Source: Streptomyces sp. NBC_01296
Lineage (GTDB): Bacteria; Actinomycetota; Actinomycetes; Streptomycetales; Streptomycetaceae
DNA: 64,000 bases
Assembly (NCBI RefSeq): GCF_035984415.1
Contig: NZ_CP130720.1
Location: 3,038,001 to 3,102,000 of the forward strand
Reading direction: 5' to 3'
Shown here: positions 11,725 through 20,695 of the stretch, in pieces
Layout: every line of letters begins with the position of its first letter
Position numbering within the stretch: the first letter of the stretch is position 1
Program-made: the position numbers and the translations under genes
The notes under the pieces: model-generated
The model's database searches: none
The model's input: the letters and a program-made list of their open reading frames with translations, nothing else
Told to the model about the DNA's origin: nothing

Positions 11725-12408
11725 GTGCACTCCAGCCCTCCCTTCAATGCCCCCGCCGCGCGTCGCCTCCGCGCAGCCCTGGGCATGGCTCCCGGTCATG
11801 TCGCCTATGGCCTGCGCGCCCAGTACGGACTGATCGTCGAGCCCGAGACCGTGATGGCCTGGGAGCGTGGCGAGATATCGCCCAGCTCCGCAGAGCTCAC
11901 GGCGCTCGCGGGCGTGCTCTGGTGTGCCCCCGGCGAGCTGCTCGCCGAGCCCGTGACCTTGCGGGAGCACCGGATGGCCCGCGGCCTCGCCGCGGACGAG
12001 CTGGCCCGGCGGATCGGGCTGGAGACGAGCGCGTACCAGAAGATGGAGGACACCGGGCGCTGGAAGGGCAACGAACGGCAGTCCGTGGCCCTGGCGCAGG
12101 TGCTCGGGCTGTCGCTGGCCCAGTTCGTGGCGGCGACCGGCAAGCAGGACGAGCTCGCCGAGCTGCTGCGCAATGCGGTGACCACCCGCTGGCAGGCGTA
12201 CGTCAAGCCGCTGGCCAAGCTGCTCCCGGTGCCCAAGCAGCACCTGGAGCCGGTCCTGGAGCAGCTGCACGCGGACTACCAGTCGAAGATGGTGGCCACC
12301 TTGAGCTGGGGCGGCGCCTCGGGCACGGCCGGCGCGGGGGACGCGGGCCGGGAGTTCCTGGCCGACATCGTGGCCCACTTCTGGGCCTTCGCGGGCGGCG
12401 CCCGCTAG
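11725..12408 (+). CDS. Double helix-turn-helix (XRE-type) DNA-binding protein
   Basis: A 227-residue protein with two tandem XRE/Cro-type HTH units. The first covers about residues 10-60 (GMAPGHVAYGLRAQYG, ETVMAWERGEISPSSAE), the second about 68-120 (REHRMARGLAADELARRIGL, AYQKMEDTGRW). A charged C-terminal domain of about 100 residues shows no recognised ligand motif. The GTG at 11725 is preferred because a TACGGT box sits 7 nt upstream, as in leaderless Streptomyces genes; an in-frame TTG at 11701 and a GTG at 11716 are alternatives. Function unknown, presumably regulatory. It converges with pfkA. Confidence 0.8.
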   Translation: MHSSPPFNAPAARRLRAALGMAPGHVAYGLRAQYGLIVEPETVMAWERGEISPSSAELTALAGVLWCAPGELLAEPVTLREHRMARGLAADELARRIGLETSAYQKMEDTGRWKGNERQSVALAQVLGLSLAQFVAATGKQDELAELLRNAVTTRWQAYVKPLAKLLPVPKQHLEPVLEQLHADYQSKMVATLSWGGASGTAGAGDAGREFLADIVAHFWAFAGGAR

Positions 12409-12426
12409 GGGGTGTCCGGGGGCGGA

Positions 12427-13452
12427 TCAGAAGACGGACTCGGCCTCGTACATGCGGCCCTCGGGGACCGTCTTCAGTTCGGTGACCGCCTGGGCCAGCG
12501 GGGCCATCACGATGTCGGTGCCGCGCAGGGCGGTCATGTTGCCGAAGTCGCCGCGGTGGACGGCCTCCACCGCGTGCCAGCCGAAGCGGGTCGCCAGGAC
12601 CCGGTCGTAGGCGGTGGGGACGCCGCCGCGCTGGACGTGGCCGAGGATGACCGGGCGGGCCTCCTTGCCGAGGCGGTGCTCCAGCTCGGTGGCGAGGCGG
12701 TTGCCGATGCCGGCGAAGCGCTCGTGGCCGTAGGCGTCGATCGCGCCGCGCTCGTACGGCATCGAGCCCTCGGCGGGGTGCGCGCCCTCGGCGACGCAGA
12801 TGACGGCGAACTTCTTACCGCGAGAGAACCGTTCCTCCACCATCTTCACCAGGTCGTCCACCTCGAAGGGACGCTCCGGCAGGCAGATCCCGTGGGCGCC
12901 GCCGGCCATGCCGGACTCCAGGGCGATCCAGCCCGCGTGCCGCCCCATGACCTCCACGACCATCACGCGCTGGTGCGATTCGGCGGTGGTCTTGAGGCGG
13001 TCGATGGCCTCGGTGGCGACCATGACGGCGGTGTCGAAACCGAAGGTGCGGTCGGTGGAGGAGATGTCGTTGTCGATGGTCTTCGGCACGCCGACGACCG
13101 GCATCCCGGCGTCCGACAGCATCCGGGCGGCGGTCAGGGTGCCCTCGCCGCCGATCGGGATGAGGGCGTCGATGCCGTAGCGCGTCGCCAATTCCTGCGC
13201 GTTCTCGGCGGCTTCGTGCAGCCGTGCGCGCTCCATGCGGGCCGAGCCGAGGATCGTGCCGCCGCGGGCGAGGATGCCGCTGACGGCGTTGATGTCGAGG
13301 GGCCGGTGGTGGCCGTCCAGGAGGCCCTTGAAGCCGTCCTCGAAGCCGATGACTTCGTCGCCGTGGCCGACGACGGCGCGGTGCACGACCGAACGGATGA
13401 CAGCGTTCAGGCCCGGGCAGTCGCCGCCTGCGGTGAGAACTCCGATACGCAT
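12427..13452 (-). CDS. pfkA: ATP-dependent 6-phosphofructokinase
   Basis: A 341-residue group III PFK that phosphorylates fructose-6-phosphate, the committed glycolytic step. Start ATG with AGGAGA upstream, followed by MRIGVLTAGGDCPGLNAVIR. The nucleotide site reads PIGGEGTLTAA, and Gly in the position after the acidic residue is the ATP-type rather than the PPi-type (Asp) signature. The catalytic loop is KTIDNDIS and the substrate loop EVMGRHAGWIAL. Length matches Streptomyces PfkA2. Divergent from pta across a 308-bp promoter region. Confidence 0.96.
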   Translation of the reverse strand: MRIGVLTAGGDCPGLNAVIRSVVHRAVVGHGDEVIGFEDGFKGLLDGHHRPLDINAVSGILARGGTILGSARMERARLHEAAENAQELATRYGIDALIPIGGEGTLTAARMLSDAGMPVVGVPKTIDNDISSTDRTFGFDTAVMVATEAIDRLKTTAESHQRVMVVEVMGRHAGWIALESGMAGGAHGICLPERPFEVDDLVKMVEERFSRGKKFAVICVAEGAHPAEGSMPYERGAIDAYGHERFAGIGNRLATELEHRLGKEARPVILGHVQRGGVPTAYDRVLATRFGWHAVEAVHRGDFGNMTALRGTDIVMAPLAQAVTELKTVPEGRMYEAESVF

Positions 13453-13760
13453 CGTGCTGTGTCTCCTGCTCCTGGTCGTACCGGGCCGTACGCGTGCGGG
13501 CGGACAGCCGTACATCTGAAGGGCGTATTGGTGGAGCCCCGTCCGATTGTTCCACGGGGCGGGGATGCGGCGCGTTCTGTGGTGCTCCGCCCACCAGGCC
13601 TTTCGGCCTCTCCTCCACTCCTTTTTCCGGCGGGCGCCCTATCTGCCCGCCGAGGTATTGTCAAGAGATCAAGCCCACCCTATCGGGGAAAATCGACTCG
13701 GATCCGCCCGCCGGCCCGGCGGGCGGCACCCACATCCAGACCATGGGACGGAGAGCCCGC
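13453..13760. promoter_or_regulatory. pfkA-pta divergent promoter region
   Basis: A 308-bp region with no supported gene. The best promoter is on the plus strand: TTGTCA at 13658-13663, a 17-bp spacer, then TATCGG at 13681-13686, which would give pta a leader of about 70 nt. The pfkA side holds only the AGGAGA ribosome binding site and no clear -35/-10. Confidence 0.5.
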
Positions 13761-15845
13761 GTGACGCGCAGCGTGTACGTGACCGGTATCGAGCGGGGGG
13801 ACGGCCGGCAGGTCGTCGAGCTGGGGATCATGGAGCTGCTGACCCGCCAGACGGCGCGGGTCGGCGTCTACCGTCCGTTGCTGCACGACGGACCGGACCG
13901 GCTCTTCGACCTCCTGAAGGCCCGCTACCGGATCGACCAGGACGCCGGCGCGGCGTACGGCATGGAGTACCGCGAGGCCTCCGCCATCCTGGCCGAGAAG
14001 GGCACCGACGAGCTCGTCTCCCGCCTGGTGGACGGCTACCACCGGGTGGCCCGCGACTACGAGGTCATGCTCGTCCTCGGCACCGACTACGCCGATACGA
14101 ACCTGCCCGACGAGCTCGCGCTGAACGCCCGCCTCGCCAACGAGCTGGGGGCCGTGGTCGTGCCCGTCGTTGGCGGCACCAAGCAACCCGCCGAGGCCGT
14201 GCGCGCCGAGGCCCAGAGCGCCTTCCGCGCGTACGAGAGCCTGGGCTGCCACGTCGTCGCGATGGTGGTCAACCGGGTGGCCGCCGAGGACCGGGACGCC
14301 ATAGCCGAGCGGCTGGCCGCCCGCCTGCCCGTCCCCTGCTACGTGCTGCCGGACGACAAGTCGCTCTCCGCTCCGACCGTCGCCCAGATCACCCGGGCGC
14401 TCGGCGGCGAGGTGCTCCTCGGCGACGACGCCGGGCTGGCCCGCGACGCCGTGGACTTCGTCTTCGGCGGCGCCATGCTGCCGAACTTCCTGAACGCCCT
14501 GACCCCCGGCTGCCTGGTCGTCACCCCCGGGGACCGGGCCGACCTGGTCATCGGGGCGCTGGCCGCGCACGCCTCGGGCACCCCGCCGATCGCCGGCGTG
14601 CTGCTGACCCTGAACGAGCGTCCGGGCCCCGACATCCTGACGCTGGCCTCGAAGCTGGCGCCGGGCACCCCGGTGGTCTCGGTGGCCGGCAACAGCTTCC
14701 CGACGGCCGCCGAACTGTTCTCGCTGCAGAGCCGGTTGAACTCCGCGACCCCGCGCAAGCTGGAGACCGCGCTCGGCCTGTTCGAGCGGCACGTGGACAC
14801 CGCCGAGCTGCGCGGTCTGTTGTCGGTGGCCCGCTCCGAGCGCGTCACGCCGATGATGTTCGAGCACGAGCTGCTGGAGCGGGCCCGCTCCGAGCGCCGC
14901 CGCGTGGTGCTGCCCGAGGGCGGCGAGGAGCGCGTGCTGCGCGCCGCGGACGTGGTGCTGCGCCGCGGGGTCTGCGACCTGACCCTGCTGGGCGAGGAGC
15001 AGGCGATCTTGAAGAAGGCCGGCGACCTGGGCGTCGACATCTCCGGCGCCCAGCTGATCGACCCGGCGACCTCCCCGCTGCGGGAACGTTTCGCCGAGTA
15101 CTACGCCCAGGCCCGCGCCCACAAGGGCATGACCGTCGAGCTGGCCCTCGACGTGGTCACCGACGTCAACTACTTCGGCACCCTGATGGTCCAGGAGGGC
15201 CTCGCGGACGGCATGGTCTCGGGCTCGGTGCACTCCACCGCCGCGACGATCCGCCCCGCCTTCGAGATCATCAAGACGAAGCCCGACGCCTCCATCGTCT
15301 CCTCGGTCTTCTTCATGTGCCTCGCCGACCGGGTCCTGGTCTACGGCGACTGCGCGGTCAATCCGGACCCGGGCGCCGAACAGCTCGCCGACATCGCCGT
15401 CCAGTCGGCGGCGACCGCGGCCGCCTTCGGCGTCGAGCCGCGGATCGCGATGCTCTCGTACTCGACCGGCACCTCGGGCTCCGGCGCGGACGTGGACAAG
15501 GTCCGCAAGGCCACCGAGATCGTCCGCGAGCAGCGCCCCGATCTGGCCGTCGAGGGCCCGATCCAGTACGACGCCGCGGTCGAGCCCTCGGTCGCCGCTA
15601 CGAAGCTGCCCGGCTCCGACGTGGCCGGCCGGGCGAGCGTGCTGATCTTCCCCGACCTCAACACGGGCAACAACACGTACAAGGCCGTGCAGCGCTCGGC
15701 GGGCGCGGTCGCGGTCGGCCCGGTGCTCCAGGGTCTGCGCAAGCCGGTCAACGACCTCTCGCGCGGCGCGCTGGTGCAGGACATCGTCACCACCGTGGCG
15801 ATCACCGCGATCCAGGCGCAGGGCACGTCGGCCCCCACCGCCTGA
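13761..15845 (+). CDS. pta: Phosphate acetyltransferase (long Pta)
   Basis: A 694-residue enzyme interconverting acetyl-CoA and acetyl phosphate. The GTG at 13761 is chosen because GGAG lies 7 nt upstream and family members begin MTRSVYVTGI; an ATG at 13743 is an alternative. Three parts are visible: a BioD/P-loop-like N-terminal domain (1 to about 200, with a degenerate P-loop at its start), a DRTGG domain (about 205-320) and the C-terminal PTA_PTB catalytic domain (about 370-690) with MLSYSTGTSGSGADVDKV and NTGNNTYKAVQR. Followed 61 nt later by ackA. Together they run acetate overflow and substrate-level ATP formation. Confidence 0.95.
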   Translation: MTRSVYVTGIERGDGRQVVELGIMELLTRQTARVGVYRPLLHDGPDRLFDLLKARYRIDQDAGAAYGMEYREASAILAEKGTDELVSRLVDGYHRVARDYEVMLVLGTDYADTNLPDELALNARLANELGAVVVPVVGGTKQPAEAVRAEAQSAFRAYESLGCHVVAMVVNRVAAEDRDAIAERLAARLPVPCYVLPDDKSLSAPTVAQITRALGGEVLLGDDAGLARDAVDFVFGGAMLPNFLNALTPGCLVVTPGDRADLVIGALAAHASGTPPIAGVLLTLNERPGPDILTLASKLAPGTPVVSVAGNSFPTAAELFSLQSRLNSATPRKLETALGLFERHVDTAELRGLLSVARSERVTPMMFEHELLERARSERRRVVLPEGGEERVLRAADVVLRRGVCDLTLLGEEQAILKKAGDLGVDISGAQLIDPATSPLRERFAEYYAQARAHKGMTVELALDVVTDVNYFGTLMVQEGLADGMVSGSVHSTAATIRPAFEIIKTKPDASIVSSVFFMCLADRVLVYGDCAVNPDPGAEQLADIAVQSAATAAAFGVEPRIAMLSYSTGTSGSGADVDKVRKATEIVREQRPDLAVEGPIQYDAAVEPSVAATKLPGSDVAGRASVLIFPDLNTGNNTYKAVQRSAGAVAVGPVLQGLRKPVNDLSRGALVQDIVTTVAITAIQAQGTSAPTA

Positions 15846-15906
15846 CCCCGCACAGCCCGCCCGGCCCCCACCACCGAGCCCTCACCCCGAAGGAAAGACC
15901 CTCATC

Positions 15907-17124
15907 GTGACCACCGCATCGCGCGTACTCGTCCTCAATTCCGGTTCCTCGTCGGTGAAGTACCAGCTGCTCGACATGGCGGACTGCGCCCGCCTCGCCG
16001 TCGGCCTGGTGGAGCGGATCGGCGAAGAGACCTCGCGGCTCGTGCACGAGCCGCTCACCGGTCCGGGCGCCGAGGGCGGCAAGCGCGAGCGGCTCGGCGC
16101 GATCGCGGACCACGGGGCGGCGCTCCGGGCCGTCGCGGCGGAGCTCGCGGCCGACGGACTGGGCCTGGACTCCCCCGAACTGGCCGCCGTCGGGCACCGG
16201 GTGGTGCACGGCGGGACCCGGTTCACGCAGCCGACGGTGATCGACGACGAGGTGCTGGCGGAGATCCGGAGCCTGATCCCGCTGGCCCCGCTGCACAACC
16301 CGGCGAACGTGACCGGCATCGAGGTGGCCCGCGCGCTGCGCGCGGACCTCCCGCAGGTGGCGGTCTTCGACACGGCGTTCCACTCGACGATGCCGGAGTA
16401 CGTGGCGCGGTACGCGATCGACGCCGCGACGGCGGACAAGTACGCCATCCGGCGGTACGGGTTCCACGGCACCTCCCACGCGTACGTCTCGCGGGCGACG
16501 GCGGGGCTGCTCGGCCGGCCGGTGGAGGACGTGAACGTGATCGTGCTGCACCTGGGCAACGGGGCCTCGGCCTCGGCGGTCCGGGGCGGGGTGTGCGTGG
16601 AGACGTCGATGGGCCTGACCCCGCTGGAGGGTCTGGTCATGGGCACCCGTTCGGGCGATCTGGATCCGGCGGTCGTCTTCCACCTGGCGCGGGCGGGGGG
16701 CTTCTCGGTGGATGAGATCGATTCGCTCCTGAACAAGAAGAGCGGTCTGCTGGGCCTGTGCGGCGACAACGACATGCGCGAGGTGCTGCGGCGGGCGGGC
16801 GAGGGCGACGAGTCGGCGCGGCTCGCCTTCGCGGCGTACGTCCACCGCCTGAAGAAGTACATCGGCGCCTACTCGGCGGTGCTCGGCCGGGTGGACGCAG
16901 TGGTGTTCACGGCGGGGGTCGGCGAGAACGCGCACCAGGTCCGGGAAGCTGCCGTGGACGGCCTCGCGGAGCTGGGGCTCGTCCTGGACCCGGAGGCCAA
17001 TGCGGTGCGCTCCCCGGAGCCGCGGCTGGTGTCGCCGGAGTACGCGCGGGTGGCGGTGGCCGTGGTCCCGACGGATGAGGAACTGGAGATCGCCACCCAG
17101 GCGTACGCCCTCGTTACTCAGTAG
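15907..17124 (+). CDS. ackA: Acetate kinase
   Basis: A 405-residue kinase of the ASKHA fold that converts acetyl phosphate and ADP to acetate and ATP. GTG start with AAGGAAAG upstream. Family signatures are LVLNSGSSSVKYQL near the N-terminus, the central RRYGFHGTSHAYVS with catalytic His and Arg nearby, and the adenosine loop VVFTAGVGENAHQVR. Second gene of a pta-ackA operon. Stop TAG, followed by 61 nt before pyk. Confidence 0.96.
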   Translation: MTTASRVLVLNSGSSSVKYQLLDMADCARLAVGLVERIGEETSRLVHEPLTGPGAEGGKRERLGAIADHGAALRAVAAELAADGLGLDSPELAAVGHRVVHGGTRFTQPTVIDDEVLAEIRSLIPLAPLHNPANVTGIEVARALRADLPQVAVFDTAFHSTMPEYVARYAIDAATADKYAIRRYGFHGTSHAYVSRATAGLLGRPVEDVNVIVLHLGNGASASAVRGGVCVETSMGLTPLEGLVMGTRSGDLDPAVVFHLARAGGFSVDEIDSLLNKKSGLLGLCGDNDMREVLRRAGEGDESARLAFAAYVHRLKKYIGAYSAVLGRVDAVVFTAGVGENAHQVREAAVDGLAELGLVLDPEANAVRSPEPRLVSPEYARVAVAVVPTDEELEIATQAYALVTQ

Positions 17125-17145
17125 TCACTTGGACTTTCCACCAGA

Positions 17146-17157
17146 CGGAATATTCCG
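17146..17157. promoter_or_regulatory. 12-bp palindrome in the pyk promoter region
   Basis: A perfect CGGAATATTCCG palindrome 29 nt before the pyk ATG. A TAGGAT -10-like box lies between it and the start codon. Its location would place a bound protein over the -35 region, so it is a candidate operator for glycolytic control. AT-rich words of this kind stand out in this GC-rich background. Confidence 0.45.
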
Positions 17158-17185
17158 CTACGAAACAAACCGATAGGATCCAGTC

Positions 17186-18616
17186 ATGCGCCGTTCCAAA
17201 ATCGTCTGCACGCTGGGCCCCGCCGTCGACTCGTATGAGCAGCTGAAAGCGCTCATCGAGGCAGGTATGAATGTGGCCCGATTCAACTTCAGCCACGGGT
17301 CCCAGGCAGAACACCAGGAGCGGTACGACCGCGTCCGGAAGGTCTCCGAGGACACCGGGCGTGCGGTCGGCGTCCTCGCCGACCTCCAGGGTCCGAAGAT
17401 CCGTCTGGAGACCTTCGCCGAAGGCCCCGTCGAGCTGGTGCGCGGTGACGAGTTCACCATCACCACCGAGGACGTCCCCGGTGACAAGTCCATCTGCGGC
17501 ACCACCTACAAGGGTCTGCCCGGCGACGTGGCCAAGGGCGACCAGGTCCTGATCAACGACGGCAACGTCGAGCTGCGGGTGACCGAGGTCGAGGGCCCGC
17601 GGGTCAAGACCATCGTCATCGAGGGCGGTGTCATCTCGGACCACAAGGGCATCAACCTGCCGGGTGCCGCCGTGAACGTCCCCGCCCTGTCGGAGAAGGA
17701 CGTCGACGACCTCCGCTTCGCCCTGCGGATGGGCTGCGACATGGTCGCCCTGTCCTTCGTCCGTGACGCCACCGACGTCAAGGACGTCCACAAGGTCATG
17801 GACGAGGAGGGCCGCCGGGTCCCCGTCATCGCCAAGGTCGAGAAGCCGCAGGCCGTCGAGAACATGGCGGCCGTGGTCGACGCCTTCGACGCGGTCATGG
17901 TGGCCCGTGGCGACCTGGCCGTCGAGTACCCGCTCGAGAAGGTCCCGATGGTCCAGAAGCGGCTCATCGAGATGTGCCGCCGCAACGCCAAGCCGGTGAT
18001 CGTCGCGACCCAGATGATGGAGTCGATGATCACCAACTCGCGCCCGACGCGCGCGGAGGCGTCCGACGTCGCCAACGCGATCCTCGACGGCGCGGACGCG
18101 GTCATGCTGTCGGCCGAGTCCTCGGTCGGCGCCTACCCGATCGAGACCGTCAAGACGATGTCGAAGATCGTCACGGCGGCCGAGGAGGAGCTCCTCTCCA
18201 AGGGCCTCCAGCCGCTGGTCCCGGGCAAGAAGCCCCGTACCCAGGGCGGCTCCGTCGCCCGCGCGGCCTGCGAGATCGCCGAGTTCCTCGACGGCAAGTC
18301 GCTGATCGCCTTCACCCAGTCCGGAGACACGGCCCGCCGCCTGTCGCGCTACCGCGCCACGCAGCCGATCCTGGCCTTCACCACCGACGTCAACACCCGC
18401 AACCAGCTCACGCTGAGCTGGGGCGTCGAGTCGCACGTCGTCCCGCACGTGGACAGCACCGACGCGATGGTCGACCTGGTGGACGGCGAGCTGCTCAAGC
18501 TGGGCCGCTACAACGAGGGTGACACCGTGATCATCACGGCCGGCTCGCCCCCCGGCGTCCCGGGCACCACCAACATGGTCCGCGTCCACCATCTGGGCGG
18601 CCAGTCCCAGGGCTGA
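17186..18616 (+). CDS. pyk: Pyruvate kinase
   Basis: A 476-residue enzyme that converts phosphoenolpyruvate and ADP to pyruvate and ATP. It starts MRRSKIVCTLGPAVDS, the canonical beta-barrel opening, and has the barrel, B domain (about 70-170) and C-terminal allosteric domain expected of the family. Landmarks are IAKVEKPQAVENM, with catalytic Lys and acidic Mg ligands just after it, and MMESMITNSRPTRAE. Third consecutive central-carbon gene on this strand, probably with its own promoter. Confidence 0.97.
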   Translation: MRRSKIVCTLGPAVDSYEQLKALIEAGMNVARFNFSHGSQAEHQERYDRVRKVSEDTGRAVGVLADLQGPKIRLETFAEGPVELVRGDEFTITTEDVPGDKSICGTTYKGLPGDVAKGDQVLINDGNVELRVTEVEGPRVKTIVIEGGVISDHKGINLPGAAVNVPALSEKDVDDLRFALRMGCDMVALSFVRDATDVKDVHKVMDEEGRRVPVIAKVEKPQAVENMAAVVDAFDAVMVARGDLAVEYPLEKVPMVQKRLIEMCRRNAKPVIVATQMMESMITNSRPTRAEASDVANAILDGADAVMLSAESSVGAYPIETVKTMSKIVTAAEEELLSKGLQPLVPGKKPRTQGGSVARAACEIAEFLDGKSLIAFTQSGDTARRLSRYRATQPILAFTTDVNTRNQLTLSWGVESHVVPHVDSTDAMVDLVDGELLKLGRYNEGDTVIITAGSPPGVPGTTNMVRVHHLGGQSQG

Positions 18617-18647
18617 CACCGCACGGTGTGACTCTGCCGCACAGAGA

Positions 18648-18696
18648 CCGAGGGCGGCACCCCGATCCTGAGAAGGATCCGGGGTGCCGCCCTCGG
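18648..18696. terminator. Bidirectional hairpin between pyk and the convergent gene
   Basis: A near-perfect inverted repeat of about 21 bp per arm (CCGAGGGCGGCACCCCG with its complement, continuing into GATCC/GGATC) around a TGAGAA loop, with one bulged base. There is no T-run, as is usual for Streptomyces terminators. It lies between two convergent genes and can serve both. Confidence 0.8.
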
Positions 18697-18745
18697 TGCG
18701 TGGCGACGCGGTGCGCGGGGCCGTACGGGACCGCCCCGTACGGGA

Positions 18746-20035
18746 CTACTCCGGCGGGCCGATGTAGTTCTTGAGGCCCGGGACGGTGAGCGTGCCGCCG
18801 AACTGGCCGGCCTGGACGACCTTGACGTTCGTGAAGAACGCGAACGGGACGTTCAGGGGCGGCGGGCTGTTCGGGGTGAACTCGATCGGGATCAGGCCGA
18901 ACAGGTTCCCCTTGAGGCTCTCGGTGTACATCGTCACCGTGCCGCCGCGGATCTTGGAGGTGGAGCCGGAGCGGGACTTCAGGTGGGCGACGTTCCCGCT
19001 CTTGCCGACCGTCTGGTAGAGGTCCTTGATGTCCAGCGAGTCCGCCGTGAACTTCAGGACCTTCTTCGTCTTGCCGCCGGCCGTCTTCACCTCGACGATG
19101 CCGTGGTAGTCCAGGCCGTAGAGGGTCAGCAGCGAGCTGTCGAGGTACCAGGGCTCGTCCGGCAGGAGCGGGATGCCCGGCTCCAGCTCGGCGTCGGCCA
19201 GCGCCTTGGCGTCGTAGGTCGGGCAGGGGAAGGGTTGCTTCCCGTCCGCGTCCTTCGTCTCCTCGGGCTTCGGCGTGTCCTCGTCCGCCGTCTTGCCCGT
19301 CTCGTCCTTCGGCTTCGCCGCGGTGTCCTTGACGTCCTGCGACAGCTCCTTGACGTCGACGCCGGCCTTCTTCGCCGCGTCGCGGATCGCGTCCGTGGCC
19401 GGGTCCGGGGCGGGCTTCGTCGGGGTGGGCGTCGCCGTGGCGGTCTTGGACGGCGTGGGCGTCGGGGTCGCCGGCGGCTTCGCGGTCTCGAGCGGCTTGG
19501 TGATCCCGTCGACGATGCCCTTGAGGGCGTCGCCGACGCCCAGCGGGTCCAGCGGGTTCGGGGGCTTGGACGCGGACGGCGTGGCGGCCGGGGCCGACGG
19601 CTCCGTCTGCTTCGACGCGGTGGTGTCGGCCGGCTTGCTGGCGGAAGGCTTCGGGGCCGGCGGGGTGACGCCGGGCTTCGGGGCCTTGGACGCACCGGGC
19701 GAGGGTGTCGCGGTGGGCGACGAGCTCGGCGAGGGCGACGTGGAGGGGCTCGGAGAGGCCGACTCCGCGGGTTCGTCGGACCGCGTGACACACGGGCCGG
19801 GCGCGAAGGGGATCTCATGGTCGTCGGCCAGGGCCAGCTTCGGGGCCACGCCCATCCCGACGAAGACCGCGGTCGGCATGGCCGCCAGCGCCATCGTCTT
19901 GCCGACGGGTATCTGGATCTTGTTCAGCAGCGACTTCCGGGGCGCGGCGTGCCGCGGGCCCCTTCTTTCACGGGACTCTGCGCTCGGGGCCACGCCCCGC
20001 TGCGTCTCGTCACCCCGCACTGTTCCTCCCGCCAT
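18746..20035 (-). CDS. Exported Pro/Ser/Thr/Lys-rich protein with C-terminal beta domain (unknown function)
   Basis: A 429-residue protein. The N-terminus is long and basic, then a hydrophobic stretch (MALAAMPTAVFVGMGVAPKLALA, positions about 48-70) looks like a signal sequence with a long n-region. Residues about 85-250 are a low-complexity linker rich in Pro, Ser, Thr and Lys (SPSPSTSPSPSSSP, TPTPSKTATATPTPTK), as in wall-spanning proteins. The C-terminal 160 residues look structured and beta-rich. Its last strand (FFTNVKVVQAGQFGGTLTVP) faintly resembles the end of the DUF6230 protein encoded upstream. It overlaps the DUF6114 gene by 26 nt, so it is translationally coupled. No enzymatic motif seen. 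Confidence 0.8.
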   Translation of the reverse strand: MAGGTVRGDETQRGVAPSAESRERRGPRHAAPRKSLLNKIQIPVGKTMALAAMPTAVFVGMGVAPKLALADDHEIPFAPGPCVTRSDEPAESASPSPSTSPSPSSSPTATPSPGASKAPKPGVTPPAPKPSASKPADTTASKQTEPSAPAATPSASKPPNPLDPLGVGDALKGIVDGITKPLETAKPPATPTPTPSKTATATPTPTKPAPDPATDAIRDAAKKAGVDVKELSQDVKDTAAKPKDETGKTADEDTPKPEETKDADGKQPFPCPTYDAKALADAELEPGIPLLPDEPWYLDSSLLTLYGLDYHGIVEVKTAGGKTKKVLKFTADSLDIKDLYQTVGKSGNVAHLKSRSGSTSKIRGGTVTMYTESLKGNLFGLIPIEFTPNSPPPLNVPFAFFTNVKVVQAGQFGGTLTVPGLKNYIGPPE

Positions 20036-20582
20036 CGGCGTGGGCAGTCGTCTCGCTCGCGTATGCCGTTTCCGTCTCGCGGGGCGCCGGGATGCCCGGG
20101 ATGCCCTGGGGGTTGTCCGCCATGGCCGCCGACTTGCCCGCGCCGCCGTCCGGGACGGCGGTCTCTTCCACCGGGCTGCCGGGGACCCACGACAGTGCGA
20201 GGGCGCCGCCGACCATGGAGAAGATGAAGCCCAGGAAGAACCCGCCGAGGTTGGACACCGGCAGGGACACCAGGGCCAGCAGGATCGAGGCGACCCCTGC
20301 GAAGACGCGGATGCTCTGCTGGAACCAGAGGGCCAGGCCCAGCGTCATCAGCAGGATGCCGATGATCAGCGAGCCGGATCCGGTCGTCGTCGCCATCGCG
20401 AGAGTGACGTTGCCCAATCGCATGTCCGCGTACGGGAAGTACACGATCGGGACACCACCGAGGAGCATGAAGAAGCCTGCCCAGAAGGGACGGCGGCCGC
20501 GCCAGGCGTAGAAGTGGTAATACGCCACGGTGAGCCAAGCGTCATCAGAGCGGCGAACGTAGACCGGGGCCTGGTGGTTCAT
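20010..20582 (-). CDS. DUF6114 integral membrane protein
   Basis: A 190-residue protein with about four transmembrane helices (WAGFFMLLGGVPIVYF; MATTTGSGSLIIGILLMTLGL; FAGVASILLALVSLPV; LGGFFLGFIFSMVGGALAL), a short cytoplasmic N-terminus and a hydrophilic tail. It matches my memory of DUF6114, a Streptomyces family encoded next to DUF6230. Function unknown. Middle gene of a three-gene minus-strand set, with the exported Pro-rich protein overlapping its 3' end. Confidence 0.85.
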   Translation of the reverse strand: MNHQAPVYVRRSDDAWLTVAYYHFYAWRGRRPFWAGFFMLLGGVPIVYFPYADMRLGNVTLAMATTTGSGSLIIGILLMTLGLALWFQQSIRVFAGVASILLALVSLPVSNLGGFFLGFIFSMVGGALALSWVPGSPVEETAVPDGGAGKSAAMADNPQGIPGIPAPRETETAYASETTAHADGGRNSAG

Positions 20583-20695
20583 GGACTACAGCTCCCTGGA
20601 AACGGTGGTACGGAGAACTAGGTGGAGCTCCGGACGGGCGGGCGGAATCGGCTGCAGCCGGCGCCGACCGCCCCTCCGGTCACGCTCCGGGACGA

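Noticed and set aside
13547..15910. An off-frame 787-codon plus reading overlapping pta
   Set aside because: Arg/Pro-rich translation without domains; the pta frame has RBS, start and signatures.
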